From Pseudomonadota bacterium (GTDB taxonomy: Bacteria > Pseudomonadota > Gammaproteobacteria > Xanthomonadales > Xanthomonadaceae), in contig JAHWKC010000002.1 in NCBI GenBank assembly GCA_019348095.1, forward strand, positions 1 through 22,626: 22,626 bases of DNA, in the 5' to 3' direction. The number at the start of each line of letters is the position of its first letter. Position 1 is the stretch's first letter. The notes under the pieces are model-generated. The model was given only the letters and a program-made list of their open reading frames with translations. It was not told where the DNA came from and ran no database searches. A program made the position numbers and the translations under genes. Below, piece by piece: positions 1-8,926 of this stretch.

Positions 1-13
1 AGCAGGTCGTCGT

Positions 14-199
14 CTAGGCGAGCTCGAGAGTGACGTCGACGTTGCCGCGGGTGGCCCGGCTGTACGGGCACACCTGGTGCGCGTCGGCCATGAGCTGCCG
101 AGCGGCCTCCTCGTCGAGGGTGGGGAGAGCGCCGACGAGGGTGACCGCGAGACCGAACGCCTGCCCGTCGAGGCCGAGCCCGACGCGGGCGGTGATCGA
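14..199 (-). pseudogene. ohr: 3' fragment of organic hydroperoxide resistance gene (Ohr/OsmC family)
   Basis: The minus-strand reading ends in the hallmark Ohr tail: a VTLVGALPTLDEE stretch, then HQVCPYSRATRGNVDVTL and a TAG stop. In the family the VCPYS cysteine is the resolving partner of the peroxidatic cysteine that reduces organic hydroperoxides with lipoyl or thiol donors in the cytoplasm. Only about 60 of the roughly 140 residues are present. Homology stops near base 199 at an ITARVGLGLDG segment. The frame stays open to 457, but that part does not look like Ohr and instead lies antisense to obgE. The piece with the catalytic front cysteine is therefore missing. This is either a truncated gene at a rearrangement or an assembly chimera. 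The family call is firm; what caused the truncation is inferred. Confidence 0.8.
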
Positions 200-344
200 G
201 GAGCTGGGCTGGAGTGACCGCTGGTTCATGGTCTCCGCGCTGGGTCGCGAAGGCACCCGGCCGATCATGCTGGAGGTGATGGCGTTCTTCGACCGCCAGC
301 GCGCCGAGGCCGCCGAAGCCCAAGCCGGCGGCAATGCCCCCTGA
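192..344 (+). pseudogene. obgE: 3' fragment of GTPase Obg/CgtA gene
   Basis: From base 192 the plus strand reads VIEELGWSDRWFMVSALGREG followed by TRPIMLEVMAFFDRQRAEAAEA and a TGA stop at 342-344. This matches the end of the Obg G domain: the helix before the G5 SA motif (here VSAL) and the last helix of the E. coli-type protein. Obg is an essential ribosome-associated GTPase of about 340-390 residues, so about 85-90% is absent, including the N-terminal glycine-rich fold and the Walker A, G3 and NKxD motifs. The context supports the call, because obgE lies beside rpsT in Xanthomonadaceae. In-frame bases before 192 encode nothing Obg-like and are antisense to the ohr fragment. A working obgE should exist elsewhere, or the contig edge is misjoined. 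Confidence 0.75.
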
Positions 345-560
345 GCCTGCGCATCGCATGGCTCCCTCCTTGGGCATAGGGGGGGTGGGGAGGATTCGCT
401 CGGCTCTGGAGGTGTCGCGCCGGGGCGGCGCAAATCCCCCAACGGCCGCTTTTTCAAATAGGCCGGGCGCGTGCGCGTCCAGAGCGCCGGCCGCCGATGG
501 AGGGCACAGAAGGCGTGCCCACCCTACGCAGCCGCGGGGGCTCGGCTCTACTCGGAGCCA
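345..560. repeat. Cluster of eroded dispersed intergenic repeats
   Basis: This gap between obgE and rpsT has no gene I can support. It holds pieces of three repeat families seen elsewhere in the window. A TCCCCC…CTTTTTCAAA block at about 435-460 resembles the one at 12121-12150. CGTGCCCACCCTAC at 514-527 is identical to the right arm at 6788-6801. CTCGGCTCTAC at 541-551 is the reverse complement of the GTAGAGCCGAG head found at 12177 and 13176. All look like partial or decayed copies. Confidence 0.6.
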
Positions 561-572
561 ACGCGCAGGCGT

Positions 573-601
573 AAAAAAACCCGGCCGAAGCCGGGTTTTT
601 T
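573..601 (-). terminator. Rho-independent terminator of rpsT (bidirectional form)
   Basis: An A7 tract, a CCCGG…CCGGG stem-loop (arms around CCGAAG) and a T6 tract make a symmetric hairpin. Read on the minus strand it lies 20 bases after the rpsT stop and ends in a U run. The A run on the plus strand means it could also stop transcripts coming from obgE. Confidence 0.9.
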
Positions 602-621
602 CGGGCGCTGCCAGCGGCCGG

Positions 622-891
622 TCAGGCGGCCTTGAGCGCGTTGATGCGGGCGCTCAGGCGGCTCTTGTGGCGGGCGGCCTTGTTCTTGTGGATCAGGCCA
701 CGCGCGCTGAAGCGATCGAGGATCGGCTGAGCGGTCGCGAAGGCGGTCTCGGCGCCGGCGGCGTCGTTCTCGCCCAGGGCCTTGAGCACCTTCTTGACGG
801 CGGTGCGCAGCATCGAACGCTGGCTGGCGTTACGGGCATTGCGCACGACAGTCTGCTTGGCGCGCTTCTTGGCGGACTTGATGTTGGCCAC
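622..891 (-). CDS. rpsT: 30S ribosomal protein S20
   Basis: This is an 89-residue basic protein with the invariant S20 opening [13 protein letters not shown] and a [11 protein letters not shown] segment near the end. It binds 16S rRNA early in assembly of the small subunit. Length is normal (86-90 residues). The start codon is GTG, preceded by AGGAA at 6-7 bases spacing; no ATG is available in the right place. E. coli rpsT also uses a non-ATG start (UUG), which is tied to autogenous control there, so weak initiation may be a shared regulatory trait. It is transcribed alone, away from murJ, from the promoter at 976-1004, and ends at the hairpin at 573-601. Confidence 0.98.
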   Translation of the reverse strand: MANIKSAKKRAKQTVVRNARNASQRSMLRTAVKKVLKALGENDAAGAETAFATAQPILDRFSARGLIHKNKAARHKSRLSARINALKAA

Positions 892-975
892 GGCGTATTC
901 CTGGAAACAAATAAGAGAGAGAAAAAGAGGGCATCGGGCTTGCGGAAGACAAAGCTGCGCAACACCAGACCGAAA

Positions 976-1004
976 AGTATGGGCGACTCGACCGGCGCGG
1001 TCAA
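976..1004 (-). promoter_or_regulatory. sigma70-type promoter for rpsT
   Basis: On the minus strand, TTGACC (complement of 999-1004) and CATACT (complement of 976-981) are separated by exactly 17 bases. Both are close to the sigma70 -35 and -10 consensus. Transcription would start near 968, giving a leader of about 75 nucleotides before the GTG start of rpsT. Confidence 0.75.
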
Positions 1005-1028
1005 GTATCGGCCCACGGGAGGCCCGGC

Positions 1029-2654
1029 ATGAGCGCGCTGGGCGTTCCAGGCACCCCCGGGGCGCCGCCGTCGACCGGTCCGGAGCCGCCGCGTCCGCCG
1101 CGCGACCCGGGAATGCTGCGCTCCACCGCGGTGTTCAGTGCGATGACGTTCCTGTCGCGGATTGCCGGCGCCGCCCGCGATGCGATCCAGGCGGCGCTGT
1201 TCGGCGCCGGGCCGGCGGTCAGCGCGTTCGTGGTCGCCTACCGCATCCCCAATTACCTGCGGCGGATCTTCGCTGAGGGCTCGTTCTCATCGGCGTTCGT
1301 GCCGGTGCTCACCGAGCTCAAGCAAAAGGGCGACCAGGAGGCGCTGCAGGACTTCCTCGACCACGTTGCCGGTGCGCTGCTGGCGGTGGTGGTGCTGGTC
1401 AGCGGCATCGGCATGCTGCTGGCGCCGTGGATCTCGCGGGCGTTCCTGATGTTCGCCGATGCCGACGCCGCCACCGTGCCGCTGGCCGCGGACATGTTGC
1501 GGATCACTTTCCCGTACCTGACCTTCATCTCGATGACGGCGCTGGCCGGTGCGGTGCTCAACAGCTTCCGGCAGTTCGGGCTGCCGGCGCTGACGCCGGT
1601 GCTGCACAACCTGGCGGTGATCGGCGCAATGCTGCTGCTGGCCGGGTACCTGGATGTTCCGGAAAAGGCGCTGGCCTGGGGCGTGCTGGCCGCCGGCCTG
1701 CTGCAGTTGCTGCTGTTGTGGCCGGCGATGGGGCGGCTGGGCATACGCCCGCGCTTCAGGTTCAACCTGCGCCACGCCGGCGTACGCCGGGTCATGAAGC
1801 TGATGCTGCCGACGATCTTCTCGTCCTCGGTGGCGCAGGTGAACCTGCTGGTCGGCACCGCGTTCGCCTCGCTGCTGGTGGTGGAGGCGCAATCGTGGCT
1901 GTACTACTCCGATCGCCTGACCGAGCTGCCGCTGGGGCTGTTCGGCGTGGCAATCGGCACCGTGATCCTGCCGCAGCTTTCGCGCAATCATGCCGATGCG
2001 GACGCCGCGGGCTATTCCAAGTCGCTGGACTGGGGACTGCGCACGGTGCTGCTGGTCGGCATGCCGGCCGCGCTCGGGCTGGCGCTGCTGGCCGAGCCGC
2101 TGACCGCGGCGCTGTTCAACTATGGCCAGTTCACCGAGCTCGACACGCGCATGGTTGGCTACAGCCTGGTCGCGATGAGCGTCGGCATTCCGACCTTCAT
2201 GCTCAGCAAGGTGCTGCTGCCGGCGTTCTTCGCGCGGCAGGACACCCGCACGCCGATGCGCGCTGCGGTCATCACCGTGGTCGCGAACGTGCTGCTGACC
2301 GTCGCTCTGGTGACCCCGCTGTGGATGGCAGGCTATCTGGGTGCGCACGTCGGGATCGCCGCAGCGACCGCCCTGGCCGGGGTGCTGAACGCCGCACTGC
2401 TGTGGCGTTACCTGCGCCGGCAAGGCGTCTACCGGCCGGAGCCCGGATGGGGCCGCTGGGTGCTGCGCATCGGTGCGGGGTTGGTCGCGATGGCGATCGC
2501 AGTGCTCGTGGTGCGGCAATGGGTCGGTGACTGGACTGCGCTGACGCTGTGGTGGCGCTGGCTGTGGTTGCTGGCGGCGGTGGCCGCGGGTGCGGCCGCG
2601 TACGGCCTGACGATGGTGCTGCTGGGGCTGCGGCCGCGGCATCTGCGGCATTAG
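1029..2654 (+). CDS. murJ: Lipid II flippase MurJ (MviN)
   Basis: This is a 541-residue polytopic inner-membrane protein of the MOP exporter superfamily that moves lipid II across the membrane for peptidoglycan synthesis. The family signature is clear: a [19 protein letters not shown] first helix and [17 protein letters not shown], followed by about 14 hydrophobic segments along the whole length. Length fits the family (about 510-540). The ATG at 1029 follows GGGAGG at a good distance. A second ATG at 1113 would remove a proline-rich, poorly conserved 28-residue leader and is a possible alternative. It is divergent from rpsT with 137 bases between starts, and is followed by a repeat and then ribF, as in related Xanthomonadaceae. 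Confidence 0.97.
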   Translation: MSALGVPGTPGAPPSTGPEPPRPPRDPGMLRSTAVFSAMTFLSRIAGAARDAIQAALFGAGPAVSAFVVAYRIPNYLRRIFAEGSFSSAFVPVLTELKQKGDQEALQDFLDHVAGALLAVVVLVSGIGMLLAPWISRAFLMFADADAATVPLAADMLRITFPYLTFISMTALAGAVLNSFRQFGLPALTPVLHNLAVIGAMLLLAGYLDVPEKALAWGVLAAGLLQLLLLWPAMGRLGIRPRFRFNLRHAGVRRVMKLMLPTIFSSSVAQVNLLVGTAFASLLVVEAQSWLYYSDRLTELPLGLFGVAIGTVILPQLSRNHADADAAGYSKSLDWGLRTVLLVGMPAALGLALLAEPLTAALFNYGQFTELDTRMVGYSLVAMSVGIPTFMLSKVLLPAFFARQDTRTPMRAAVITVVANVLLTVALVTPLWMAGYLGAHVGIAAATALAGVLNAALLWRYLRRQGVYRPEPGWGRWVLRIGAGLVAMAIAVLVVRQWVGDWTALTLWWRWLWLLAAVAAGAAAYGLTMVLLGLRPRHLRH

Positions 2655-2684
2655 GATGCACGCGGCCGCGTCACTCCACATCGC

Positions 2685-2798
2685 GGGCATGGCCCGCTCC
2701 TACACAAGCGCGGTGCCTTTGTAGGAGCGCCCCATGGACGCGATCGCTTGTCGCGCGGTCTTGGTCGACAGGCATCGCGCGCATGGGGCGCTCCTACA
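2685..2798. repeat. REP-like palindromic repeat with three arms
   Basis: TGTAGGAGCGCCCCATG at 2720-2736 is perfectly inverted at 2782-2798 (17-base arms, 45-base loop). A third, related arm, GGCCCGCTCCTACA, lies just upstream at 2691-2704 in the same orientation as the right arm. The head GTAGGAGCG is shared with the repeat at 17258-17336. It fills the murJ-ribF gap and could fold in the transcript. Confidence 0.85.
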
Positions 2799-2861
2799 GA
2801 TGTCATCGCGCGTGCCTGGACATGCCCGGCTGCCGGTCGCGCGCCGGTATACTCCGGCGCG

Positions 2862-3812
2862 ATGAGCAGGCTGTTTCGTGACGTGGAGGGCGGGCCGCGG
2901 TGCCCGCACGGCAGTGTGGTCTGCATCGGCGCATTCGACGGCCTGCACCTCGGGCATCAGGCGCTGGTGCGCCACGCCGTGGCCCGCGCGCGCGCGATGG
3001 AGCTGCCGGCGGTGGGGCTGACGTTCGAACCGCTGCCGCGCGAGTTCTTTGCCGCAGACGCGCGACCGCCGCGGCTGCTCTCGACCAGGGCCAGGATCGA
3101 GCGGCTGCTGGCGCTGGGTTTGGACCAGATCGGGCTGCTGCGTTTCAACCGCGCGCTGACCTGCCTGGACGCCGAGGCGTTCGTCAGGCGTGTTCTGGTG
3201 CAGCGGCTGTCGGCGCGCGAGGTCTGGGTCGGGCCGGGGTTCCGCTTCGGCAAGGCACGTGGCGGCGACATCGAGGTGCTGCGGCGGCTGGGTGCGGAGC
3301 TCGGATTCGCCGCACACGAGATCGCGCCGGTGGCGGTCGATGGCGAGCGCGTGTCGAGCACGCGTATCCGCGAGGCGCTGCAGGTCGGCGACTTCGCCAC
3401 CGCCGAGCGCCTGCTCGGGCGCGCCTACGTGATCGACGGCCGCGTGGTCCGCGGGCGCCAGCTCGGCCGCGCCCTGGGCTATCCGACCGCGAACCTGCGC
3501 CACGCACGCCGCACGCCTGCGCTCGGCGGCATCTTCGCCGGTCGCGTGCACGGGGCAGGCGAGCGGTCATGGCCGTCCGTCATCAGCTTCGGGACGCGGC
3601 CCACCATCGACGGCAGCGAGCCACTGCTGGAGGCGCACCTGTTCGACTTCCGCGGCGACCTCTACGGCCGCCGCATCGCGGTCGAGTTCGTGAGCCGGCT
3701 GCGCGACGAGGAGAAGTTCGACGGCCTGCCCGAGCTCGTCGCGCAGATGCACCGCGACGCCGCACAGGCGCGTGACCTTCTTTCGCACGACCAACGACGA
3801 GCTTTCGCGTGA
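2862..3812 (+). CDS. ribF: Bifunctional riboflavin kinase / FAD synthetase
   Basis: The 316-residue cytoplasmic enzyme converts riboflavin to FMN and FMN to FAD. The N-terminal nucleotidyltransferase half shows [14 protein letters not shown] with the HxGH motif at residues 29-32. The C-terminal kinase half shows [15 protein letters not shown] from about residue 197 and [10 protein letters not shown] further on. Length is typical (about 310-330). The frame is open back to 2748, but that stretch is repeat DNA, so I take the ATG at 2862, which precedes [10 protein letters not shown]. The stop overlaps the ileS start in GTGA, indicating translational coupling. The ribF-ileS-lspA-ispH order is conserved in many gammaproteobacteria. 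Confidence 0.97.
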   Translation: MSRLFRDVEGGPRCPHGSVVCIGAFDGLHLGHQALVRHAVARARAMELPAVGLTFEPLPREFFAADARPPRLLSTRARIERLLALGLDQIGLLRFNRALTCLDAEAFVRRVLVQRLSAREVWVGPGFRFGKARGGDIEVLRRLGAELGFAAHEIAPVAVDGERVSSTRIREALQVGDFATAERLLGRAYVIDGRVVRGRQLGRALGYPTANLRHARRTPALGGIFAGRVHGAGERSWPSVISFGTRPTIDGSEPLLEAHLFDFRGDLYGRRIAVEFVSRLRDEEKFDGLPELVAQMHRDAAQARDLLSHDQRRAFA

Positions 3813-6721
3813 CTTCCGACGCCCCCGCAAATCCCTACAGATCCACCCTGCACCTGCCCGCCACGGAGTTCCCGATGCGCGGCGACCTGCCCAGGCGCGA
3901 GCCGGAGACCCTGGCGCGCTGGGAAGGCGACGGCCTCTACGCGCAGATCCGCGAAAAAGTGCGCGGCCGCGAGCGCAGCTTCGTGCTGCACGACGGCCCG
4001 CCCTACGCCAACGGCCCGATCCATATCGGCCATGCGGTCAACAAGGTGCTCAAGGACATCGTGGTCAAGTCGAAGCTGGTGTCGGGCTTCGATGCGCCCT
4101 ACGTGCCGGGCTGGGACTGCCACGGCCTGCCGATCGAACTGGCGGTCGAGAAGAAGCACGGCAAGATCGGCGACAGGATCGACGCGGCGACCTTCCGCGC
4201 CAAGTGCCGCGAATACGCCGCCGAGCAGATCGACCTGCAGCGCCGCGATTTCAAGCGCCTGGGCGTGCTCGGCGACTGGGAAAATCCGTATCGCACGATG
4301 GATTTCCGCTACGAGGCCGACATGCTGCGCGCGCTGGCGAAGATCGTCGAGCGCGGCCATCTGGTGCGCGGCGCCAAGCCGGTGCACTGGTGTTTCGACT
4401 GCACCTCGGCGCTGGCCGAGGCCGAGATCGAATACGCCGACAAGCAATCTCCGGCAGTGGATGTCGCCTACCGCGCGAAGCACCCCAAATCGCTCGCGGC
4501 GCTGTTCGAGGTTGCCATCACCGATGAACACCTCGAGCAGGGCACCGAAGTCGCGATGCCGATCTGGACCACGACGCCGTGGACCTTGCCGGCGAGCCTG
4601 GCGGTGTCGGTCGGCCCAAAGCTCGATTACGTGCTGGTCGAAGGCCCGCGCAATGCCGCCGGCGGCCGCCGCTTGCTGGTCCTGGCCGAAGCGCTGGCCG
4701 GCACGGCCCTTGCGCGCTTCGGCGTCGATGAGGTGGTCGTGCATGGCCGCGCCACCGGGGCCGAACTCGACGGGCAGGTGCTGCAGCATCCCTTCGCTTG
4801 CAGTGGCGGTGCATATGCCGAGCGCGACATTCCGGTGCTGGTCGGCGACCACGTCTCGGCCGAGGACGGCACCGGCGTGGTCCACACCGCACCCGGCCAC
4901 GGCCAGGAGGATTTCGCGATCGGCCAGCAGTACGGCCTGATCGAGAAGTACAGCGCGGCGCAGCTCAATCCGGTGGATGCGCGCGGCGTCTACCTGCCCA
5001 GCACCCCCCCGGTGGCCGGCGTCGAGCTGGCCGGCATGCATATCTGGAAGGCCAACGAGGCGATCGTCGAGGCGCTGCGCAGCAGCGGCCGGCTGCTCGC
5101 GTTCGCCCGCATCGGCCACAGCTATCCGCACTGCTGGCGGCACAAGACGCCGGTCGCATTCCGTGCCACGCCGCAATGGTTCATCTCGATGGAACGCGCC
5201 AAGCTGCGGCGCGACGCGCTCGCGGAGATCGGCAAGGTCGCCTGGGTGCCCGAGTGGGGCGAGGCGCGCATCTACGGGATGATCGAGGGACGCCCGGACT
5301 GGACGATTTCGCGCCAGCGCTACTGGGGCGTGCCGATCGCCCTGTTCGTGCACCGCGAAACCCGCGAGCCGCATCCACGCGCGGCCGAGCTGATGCGCGC
5401 GGTCGCCGAGCGCGTCGAGCGCGAGGGCGCCGATGCCTGGTACGCGCTGGATCCGGCCACGCTGCTCGGCGCGGAGGCGGCGCAGTACGAGAAGGTCACC
5501 GACATCCTCGATGTCTGGTTCGACTCCGGCGTCACCCACGAATGCGTGCTCGCGCAGCGTCCGCAGGACGGCCTGCGCAAACCGGCCGACCTCTACCTGG
5601 AAGGCTCCGACCAGCACCGGGGCTGGTTCCACAGTTCGCTGCTGACCGGCGTGGCGATCGATGGCATCGCGCCGTACCGGCAGGTGCTCACGCATGGCTT
5701 CACCGTCGATGCGCAGGGCAAGAAGATGTCCAAGTCGCTCGGCAACGTGGTCGAGCCGCAGAAGGTCATCAACGCGATGGGTGCCGACGTGCTGCGGCTG
5801 TGGGTCGCCTCGGCCGACTACCGCAACGAGATGTCGGTGTCCGACGACATCCTCAAGCGCAGCGCCGACGCCTACCGCCGCATCCGCAATACCGCGCGCT
5901 TCCTGCTTGGCAACCTGCACGGGTTCGACCCGGCCGCGCACCTGCGTCCGCTGGAGGACATGGTCGCGCTGGACCGCTGGATCGTGCATCGCGCCGACGA
6001 GCTGCAGGGCCGCATCCAGGCCGCCTTTGATCGCTACGACTTCGCCGAGGTGGTGCAGATCCTGTCGAATTTCTGCAGCGTCGACCTGGGCTCGCTGTAC
6101 CTGGATGTGACCAAGGACCGCCTGTACACGATGCAGCAGGACTCGCGCGGCAGGCGCTCCGCGCAGAGCGCGATGTACCGCATCGCCGAGGCCTTCGTGC
6201 GCTGGATCGCGCCGGTCCTGAGCTTCACCGCCGACGAGATGTGGCGCTACCTGCCGGCCACCACCGAGCACGGGCCGCGCGAGGGCAACGTGCTGTTTGC
6301 AACCTGGTACCAGGGGCTGGCGCCGCTGCCGGCCGATGCGCCGCTGTCGGCGGAGGAGTTCAAGCGCCTGCTCGGCCTGCGCGAGGACGTCAGCCGCACC
6401 CTGGAGCCCATGCGCGCGGCCGGCGAGATCGGCGCGGCACTGGAGGCGGAGATCGCGCTCAAGTGCGGCGTGTCCGACCAGAACTGGCTGGCGCCGTTCG
6501 TCGATGAGCTGCGGTTTTTGTTCATCAGCGGTGACGTGGCGGTGATCGCCGACGACAGCGCCAAGGAGATCACGGTCGGCGCCGCGGCGACCGACAAGGC
6601 CAAGTGCGCGCGGTGCTGGCACTACCAGGCCGATGTCGGCGCTCATCAGGTCCATCCGGCCTTGTGCGGGCGCTGCGTGGACAACCTCGACGGCAAAGGC
6701 GAGGACCGCCGCTGGTTCTGA
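3809..6721 (+). CDS. ileS: Isoleucyl-tRNA synthetase
   Basis: This 970-residue class I aminoacyl-tRNA synthetase charges tRNA-Ile. Visible landmarks are HIGH at residues 72-75 ([10 protein letters not shown]), a CP1 editing domain with [16 protein letters not shown] near residue 353, [13 protein letters not shown], and KMSKS at 639-643. A C-terminal zinc site has cysteines at 933, 936, 953 and 956. The [13 protein letters not shown] start and C-terminal zinc finger place it with the bacterial-type IleRS, which is usually mupirocin sensitive. It is slightly longer than the 938 residues of E. coli. The start is GTG, overlapping the ribF stop by four bases (GTGA). No frameshift or missing motif is seen. 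Confidence 0.98.
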   Translation: MTSDAPANPYRSTLHLPATEFPMRGDLPRREPETLARWEGDGLYAQIREKVRGRERSFVLHDGPPYANGPIHIGHAVNKVLKDIVVKSKLVSGFDAPYVPGWDCHGLPIELAVEKKHGKIGDRIDAATFRAKCREYAAEQIDLQRRDFKRLGVLGDWENPYRTMDFRYEADMLRALAKIVERGHLVRGAKPVHWCFDCTSALAEAEIEYADKQSPAVDVAYRAKHPKSLAALFEVAITDEHLEQGTEVAMPIWTTTPWTLPASLAVSVGPKLDYVLVEGPRNAAGGRRLLVLAEALAGTALARFGVDEVVVHGRATGAELDGQVLQHPFACSGGAYAERDIPVLVGDHVSAEDGTGVVHTAPGHGQEDFAIGQQYGLIEKYSAAQLNPVDARGVYLPSTPPVAGVELAGMHIWKANEAIVEALRSSGRLLAFARIGHSYPHCWRHKTPVAFRATPQWFISMERAKLRRDALAEIGKVAWVPEWGEARIYGMIEGRPDWTISRQRYWGVPIALFVHRETREPHPRAAELMRAVAERVEREGADAWYALDPATLLGAEAAQYEKVTDILDVWFDSGVTHECVLAQRPQDGLRKPADLYLEGSDQHRGWFHSSLLTGVAIDGIAPYRQVLTHGFTVDAQGKKMSKSLGNVVEPQKVINAMGADVLRLWVASADYRNEMSVSDDILKRSADAYRRIRNTARFLLGNLHGFDPAAHLRPLEDMVALDRWIVHRADELQGRIQAAFDRYDFAEVVQILSNFCSVDLGSLYLDVTKDRLYTMQQDSRGRRSAQSAMYRIAEAFVRWIAPVLSFTADEMWRYLPATTEHGPREGNVLFATWYQGLAPLPADAPLSAEEFKRLLGLREDVSRTLEPMRAAGEIGAALEAEIALKCGVSDQNWLAPFVDELRFLFISGDVAVIADDSAKEITVGAAATDKAKCARCWHYQADVGAHQVHPALCGRCVDNLDGKGEDRRWF

Positions 6722-6724
6722 TCC

Positions 6725-6801
6725 GTAGGGTGGGCACGCTTCATGTGCCCACCATCGCCTCGGTGCGATTGGTGGGCACAAAAAAAACGTGCCCACCCTA
6801 C
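6725..6801. repeat. Nested double palindrome
   Basis: Outer arms GTAGGGTGGGCACG (6725-6738) and CGTGCCCACCCTAC (6788-6801) are perfect 14-base inverse copies. Inside them, TGTGCCCACCA (6744-6754) pairs perfectly with TGGTGGGCACA (6770-6780). An A7-8 run lies next to the right outer arm. It starts 4 bases after the ileS stop. The outer arm recurs alone at 514-527. This is a dispersed intergenic element, which could also act as a terminator or mRNA-stabilising structure. Confidence 0.85.
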
Positions 6802-6882
6802 GATCTACGATCCCGTTCCGTGATCGTCCGGGGGCACCGGCCCGCACTTTTCGGCGACGAATCATTCCGCACCGAGGCCCTC

Positions 6883-6910
6883 GGATCCCCGCCTCCGCGG
6901 GAATAACGAC
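6883..6910. repeat. Short dispersed repeat of the GGATCCCCGCC…CGCGGGAATAACGAC type
   Basis: GGATCCCCGCCTCCGCGGG followed by AATAACGAC matches the widespread proteobacterial intergenic motif usually seen as GGATTCCCGCCTTCGCGGGA plus ATGAC. It has an imperfect inner inverted repeat (CCCGC/GCGGG). Recognition is from memory of the motif, not from a search. Confidence 0.55.
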
Positions 6911-6979
6911 GCAACAGCAACACCACCACACCTCACGATCACAGTGAACCCGGCCTCGCTGGGACGAGCAAAAAAGCAC

Positions 6980-7486
6980 ATGCAGAAACCCAAACCCAAC
7001 GCCCTGCCTTGGCTCGCCGTCTCCGCCCTGGTCCTGCTGCTCGACCAGCTCAGCAAGCTGTGGGTGCTGACTTCCTTGCCCGAGTACACCGCCGTCCCGG
7101 TGATCGAGGGCGTCTGGAACTGGTATCGCACCTACAACACCGGCGCGGCCTTCAGCTTCCTGGCCGATGCCGGCGGCTGGCAGAAGTATTTCTTCGTGGT
7201 GCTGGCGGCAGCCATCACCGGCCTGCTTGGCTGGTGGCTGGCGCGCACGCCACGCAGCGACTGGAAAACCGCCCTGCCATATGCGCTGGTGATCGGCGGC
7301 GCAATCGGCAACGTCATCGACCGCCTGGTCCATGGCCACGTGGTCGACTTCATCCAGTGGCACTGGCGGGACCACTACTGGCCGGCGTTCAACATCGCCG
7401 ATTCGGCGATCGTGGTCGGTGCGGTCGGGATCGCGCTGTACGGGCTGTTCAGCGGCAGCAAAACCAGCGCGCGCGGGCAGGGGTAA
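6980..7486 (+). CDS. lspA: Lipoprotein signal peptidase (signal peptidase II)
   Basis: The 168-residue inner-membrane aspartyl protease removes signal peptides from prolipoproteins after lipid attachment. Four hydrophobic segments are visible. The catalytic aspartates are D123 (in VVDFIQW) and D141 (in FNIADS), with the conserved GNVIDR preceding them and [10 protein letters not shown] near residues 52-61. Length fits the family (about 160-170). The ATG at 6980 is preferred because it gives the usual short N-terminus. A GTG at 6944 would add 12 residues unlike the family. It lies 258 bases after ileS, with repeats between, and 10 bases before ispH. Confidence 0.96.
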   Translation: MQKPKPNALPWLAVSALVLLLDQLSKLWVLTSLPEYTAVPVIEGVWNWYRTYNTGAAFSFLADAGGWQKYFFVVLAAAITGLLGWWLARTPRSDWKTALPYALVIGGAIGNVIDRLVHGHVVDFIQWHWRDHYWPAFNIADSAIVVGAVGIALYGLFSGSKTSARGQG

Positions 7487-7496
7487 AATCGACGCC

Positions 7497-8447
7497 ATGG
7501 ACGTCCTGCTCGCCAATCCCCGCGGCTTCTGCGCCGGAGTCGATCGCGCCATCGAGATCGTCAACCGCGCGCTCGAGGCGCTCGGTGCGCCGATCTACGT
7601 GCGCCACGAGGTCGTGCACAACAAGTTCGTGGTCGACGACCTCAAGCAGCGCGGCGCGGTGTTCGTGGAGGAGCTCGACGAGGTGCCCGATGGAGCCACC
7701 GTCATTTTCAGCGCGCACGGCGTGTCCAAGGCGGTGCGCGAGGAGGCCGAGCGGCGCGCACTGAAGGTGTTCGACGCGACCTGCCCGCTGGTGACCAAGG
7801 TCCACCTGGAAGTCTCGCGCCACTGCCGGGCCGGGCGCGACGTGGTGCTGATCGGCCACGCCGGCCACCCGGAGGTCGAGGGCACGATGGGCCAGTGGCG
7901 GCGCGAGGCCGGCGCAGGCCGGATCCACCTGGTCGAGGACATCGACGATGTCGCCACCCTGGTGGTCGATCAGCCGGAGAACTTCGCCTATACCACCCAG
8001 ACCACGCTGTCGGTCGACGACACCCGCGCGGTGATCGAGGCGCTGCGTGCCCGTTACCCGGCGATCCAGGGCCCGCGGCACGATGACATCTGCTACGCCA
8101 CCCAGAACCGCCAGGACGCGGTGCGCGAACTGGCCGGCCGCTGCGACCTGGTGCTGGTGGTGGGTTCGGTCAACAGCTCCAACTCCAACCGGCTGCGCGA
8201 ACTGGCCGAACGCGAAGGCGTGCAGGCCTACCTGGTCGACGGCGCGGACGAGATCGACCCGTGCTGGATCGAAGGCCGCACCCGCATCGGCGTGACCGCC
8301 GGTGCCTCGGCCCCGGAAGTGCTGGTCCGTGGGGTGATCGATCGCCTGCACGCACTCGGTGCCGCCAAGGTGACCGAGCTGACAGGCAAGCCGGAGAACA
8401 TGGTGTTCGCGCTGCCCAAGGAGCTCCGGCTGCAACTGGTCAGCTGA
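7497..8447 (+). CDS. ispH: 4-hydroxy-3-methylbut-2-enyl diphosphate reductase
   Basis: This 316-residue iron-sulfur enzyme makes IPP and DMAPP from HMBPP, the last step of the MEP isoprenoid pathway. The three cluster cysteines are C12 ([10 protein letters not shown]), C96 (DATCPLVTK) and C199 ([10 protein letters not shown]). Substrate residues match E. coli numbering: H41, H74, H124, E126 (GHPEVEG) and T167. The N-terminal [14 protein letters not shown] fixes the ATG at 7497, although the frame is open further upstream in lspA. A GGGG-rich site sits inside the end of lspA. The lspA-ispH pairing is common and suggests co-transcription. Confidence 0.98.
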   Translation: MDVLLANPRGFCAGVDRAIEIVNRALEALGAPIYVRHEVVHNKFVVDDLKQRGAVFVEELDEVPDGATVIFSAHGVSKAVREEAERRALKVFDATCPLVTKVHLEVSRHCRAGRDVVLIGHAGHPEVEGTMGQWRREAGAGRIHLVEDIDDVATLVVDQPENFAYTTQTTLSVDDTRAVIEALRARYPAIQGPRHDDICYATQNRQDAVRELAGRCDLVLVVGSVNSSNSNRLRELAEREGVQAYLVDGADEIDPCWIEGRTRIGVTAGASAPEVLVRGVIDRLHALGAAKVTELTGKPENMVFALPKELRLQLVS

Positions 8448-8926
8448 GCGTCGCGCGTCCGACGCGGCCGAGCAGGGCGCGCAGCTGTCGAAGTCGAGAT
8501 CGGTACACCCAATCGAGCGCATAGGCCGGCGCTTCGGATGACGACACTCGTGTGCCTCCGGGCATCCCGCCGTCGCTCCGTTTTAAACGATCTGGGCTGC
8601 ACCTTGGGCGCCGGCACGATTGGCGGTGCGCCCGGCTGCCCGGCTGCCCGGTCACGGCCGGAGCTCCGACGTGCTCTCGGCGTACCTCGCACGCATTGCT
8701 GTGCTCACCGTGTCTTCATTGCATCGCGCCGTCGCGGGTCTCGCCGACGAACGGCGCATCCAACCGCGACAAGGCACGCGTAACCCCCAAGACTTCACGG
8801 CGCAGGCACCGAACCATCCGCAGAGTGCCGTGGGGGTAGGACGCGGCCGGCATTCTCATGATGCGGACCGCCAGCAGCAGACCAGGGATGCCCCCGCATC
8901 CCCATCCATCATCGAGGACAGCTCCC
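8448..8926. other. 479-base gap without a convincing gene
   Basis: Just after ispH there is a 6-base stem (GCGTCG/CGACGC, 8448-8465) without a T run, so it is a weak terminator candidate. A minus-strand open frame at 8440-8655 (71 residues, containing APAYALDWVYRSRLRQLRALL) overlaps the end of ispH; its composition is not clearly random, but I recognise no family. The rest is lower in coding character, with a TTTTAAAC island at 8580-8587. No REP element, tRNA or promoter is clear here. It may be a decayed gene. Confidence 0.4.

Noticed and set aside
1287..2690. 467-codon open frame antisense to murJ
   Set aside because: Dominated by Q, H and R runs, without any family pattern, and fully covered by murJ.
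3662..7564. 1300-codon open frame antisense to lspA, ileS and ribF
   Set aside because: The plus strand carries well-conserved genes over the same span. The minus frame is open because GC-rich codon use suppresses stops in that frame; it is rich in R, A, G, Q and H and shows no domain.
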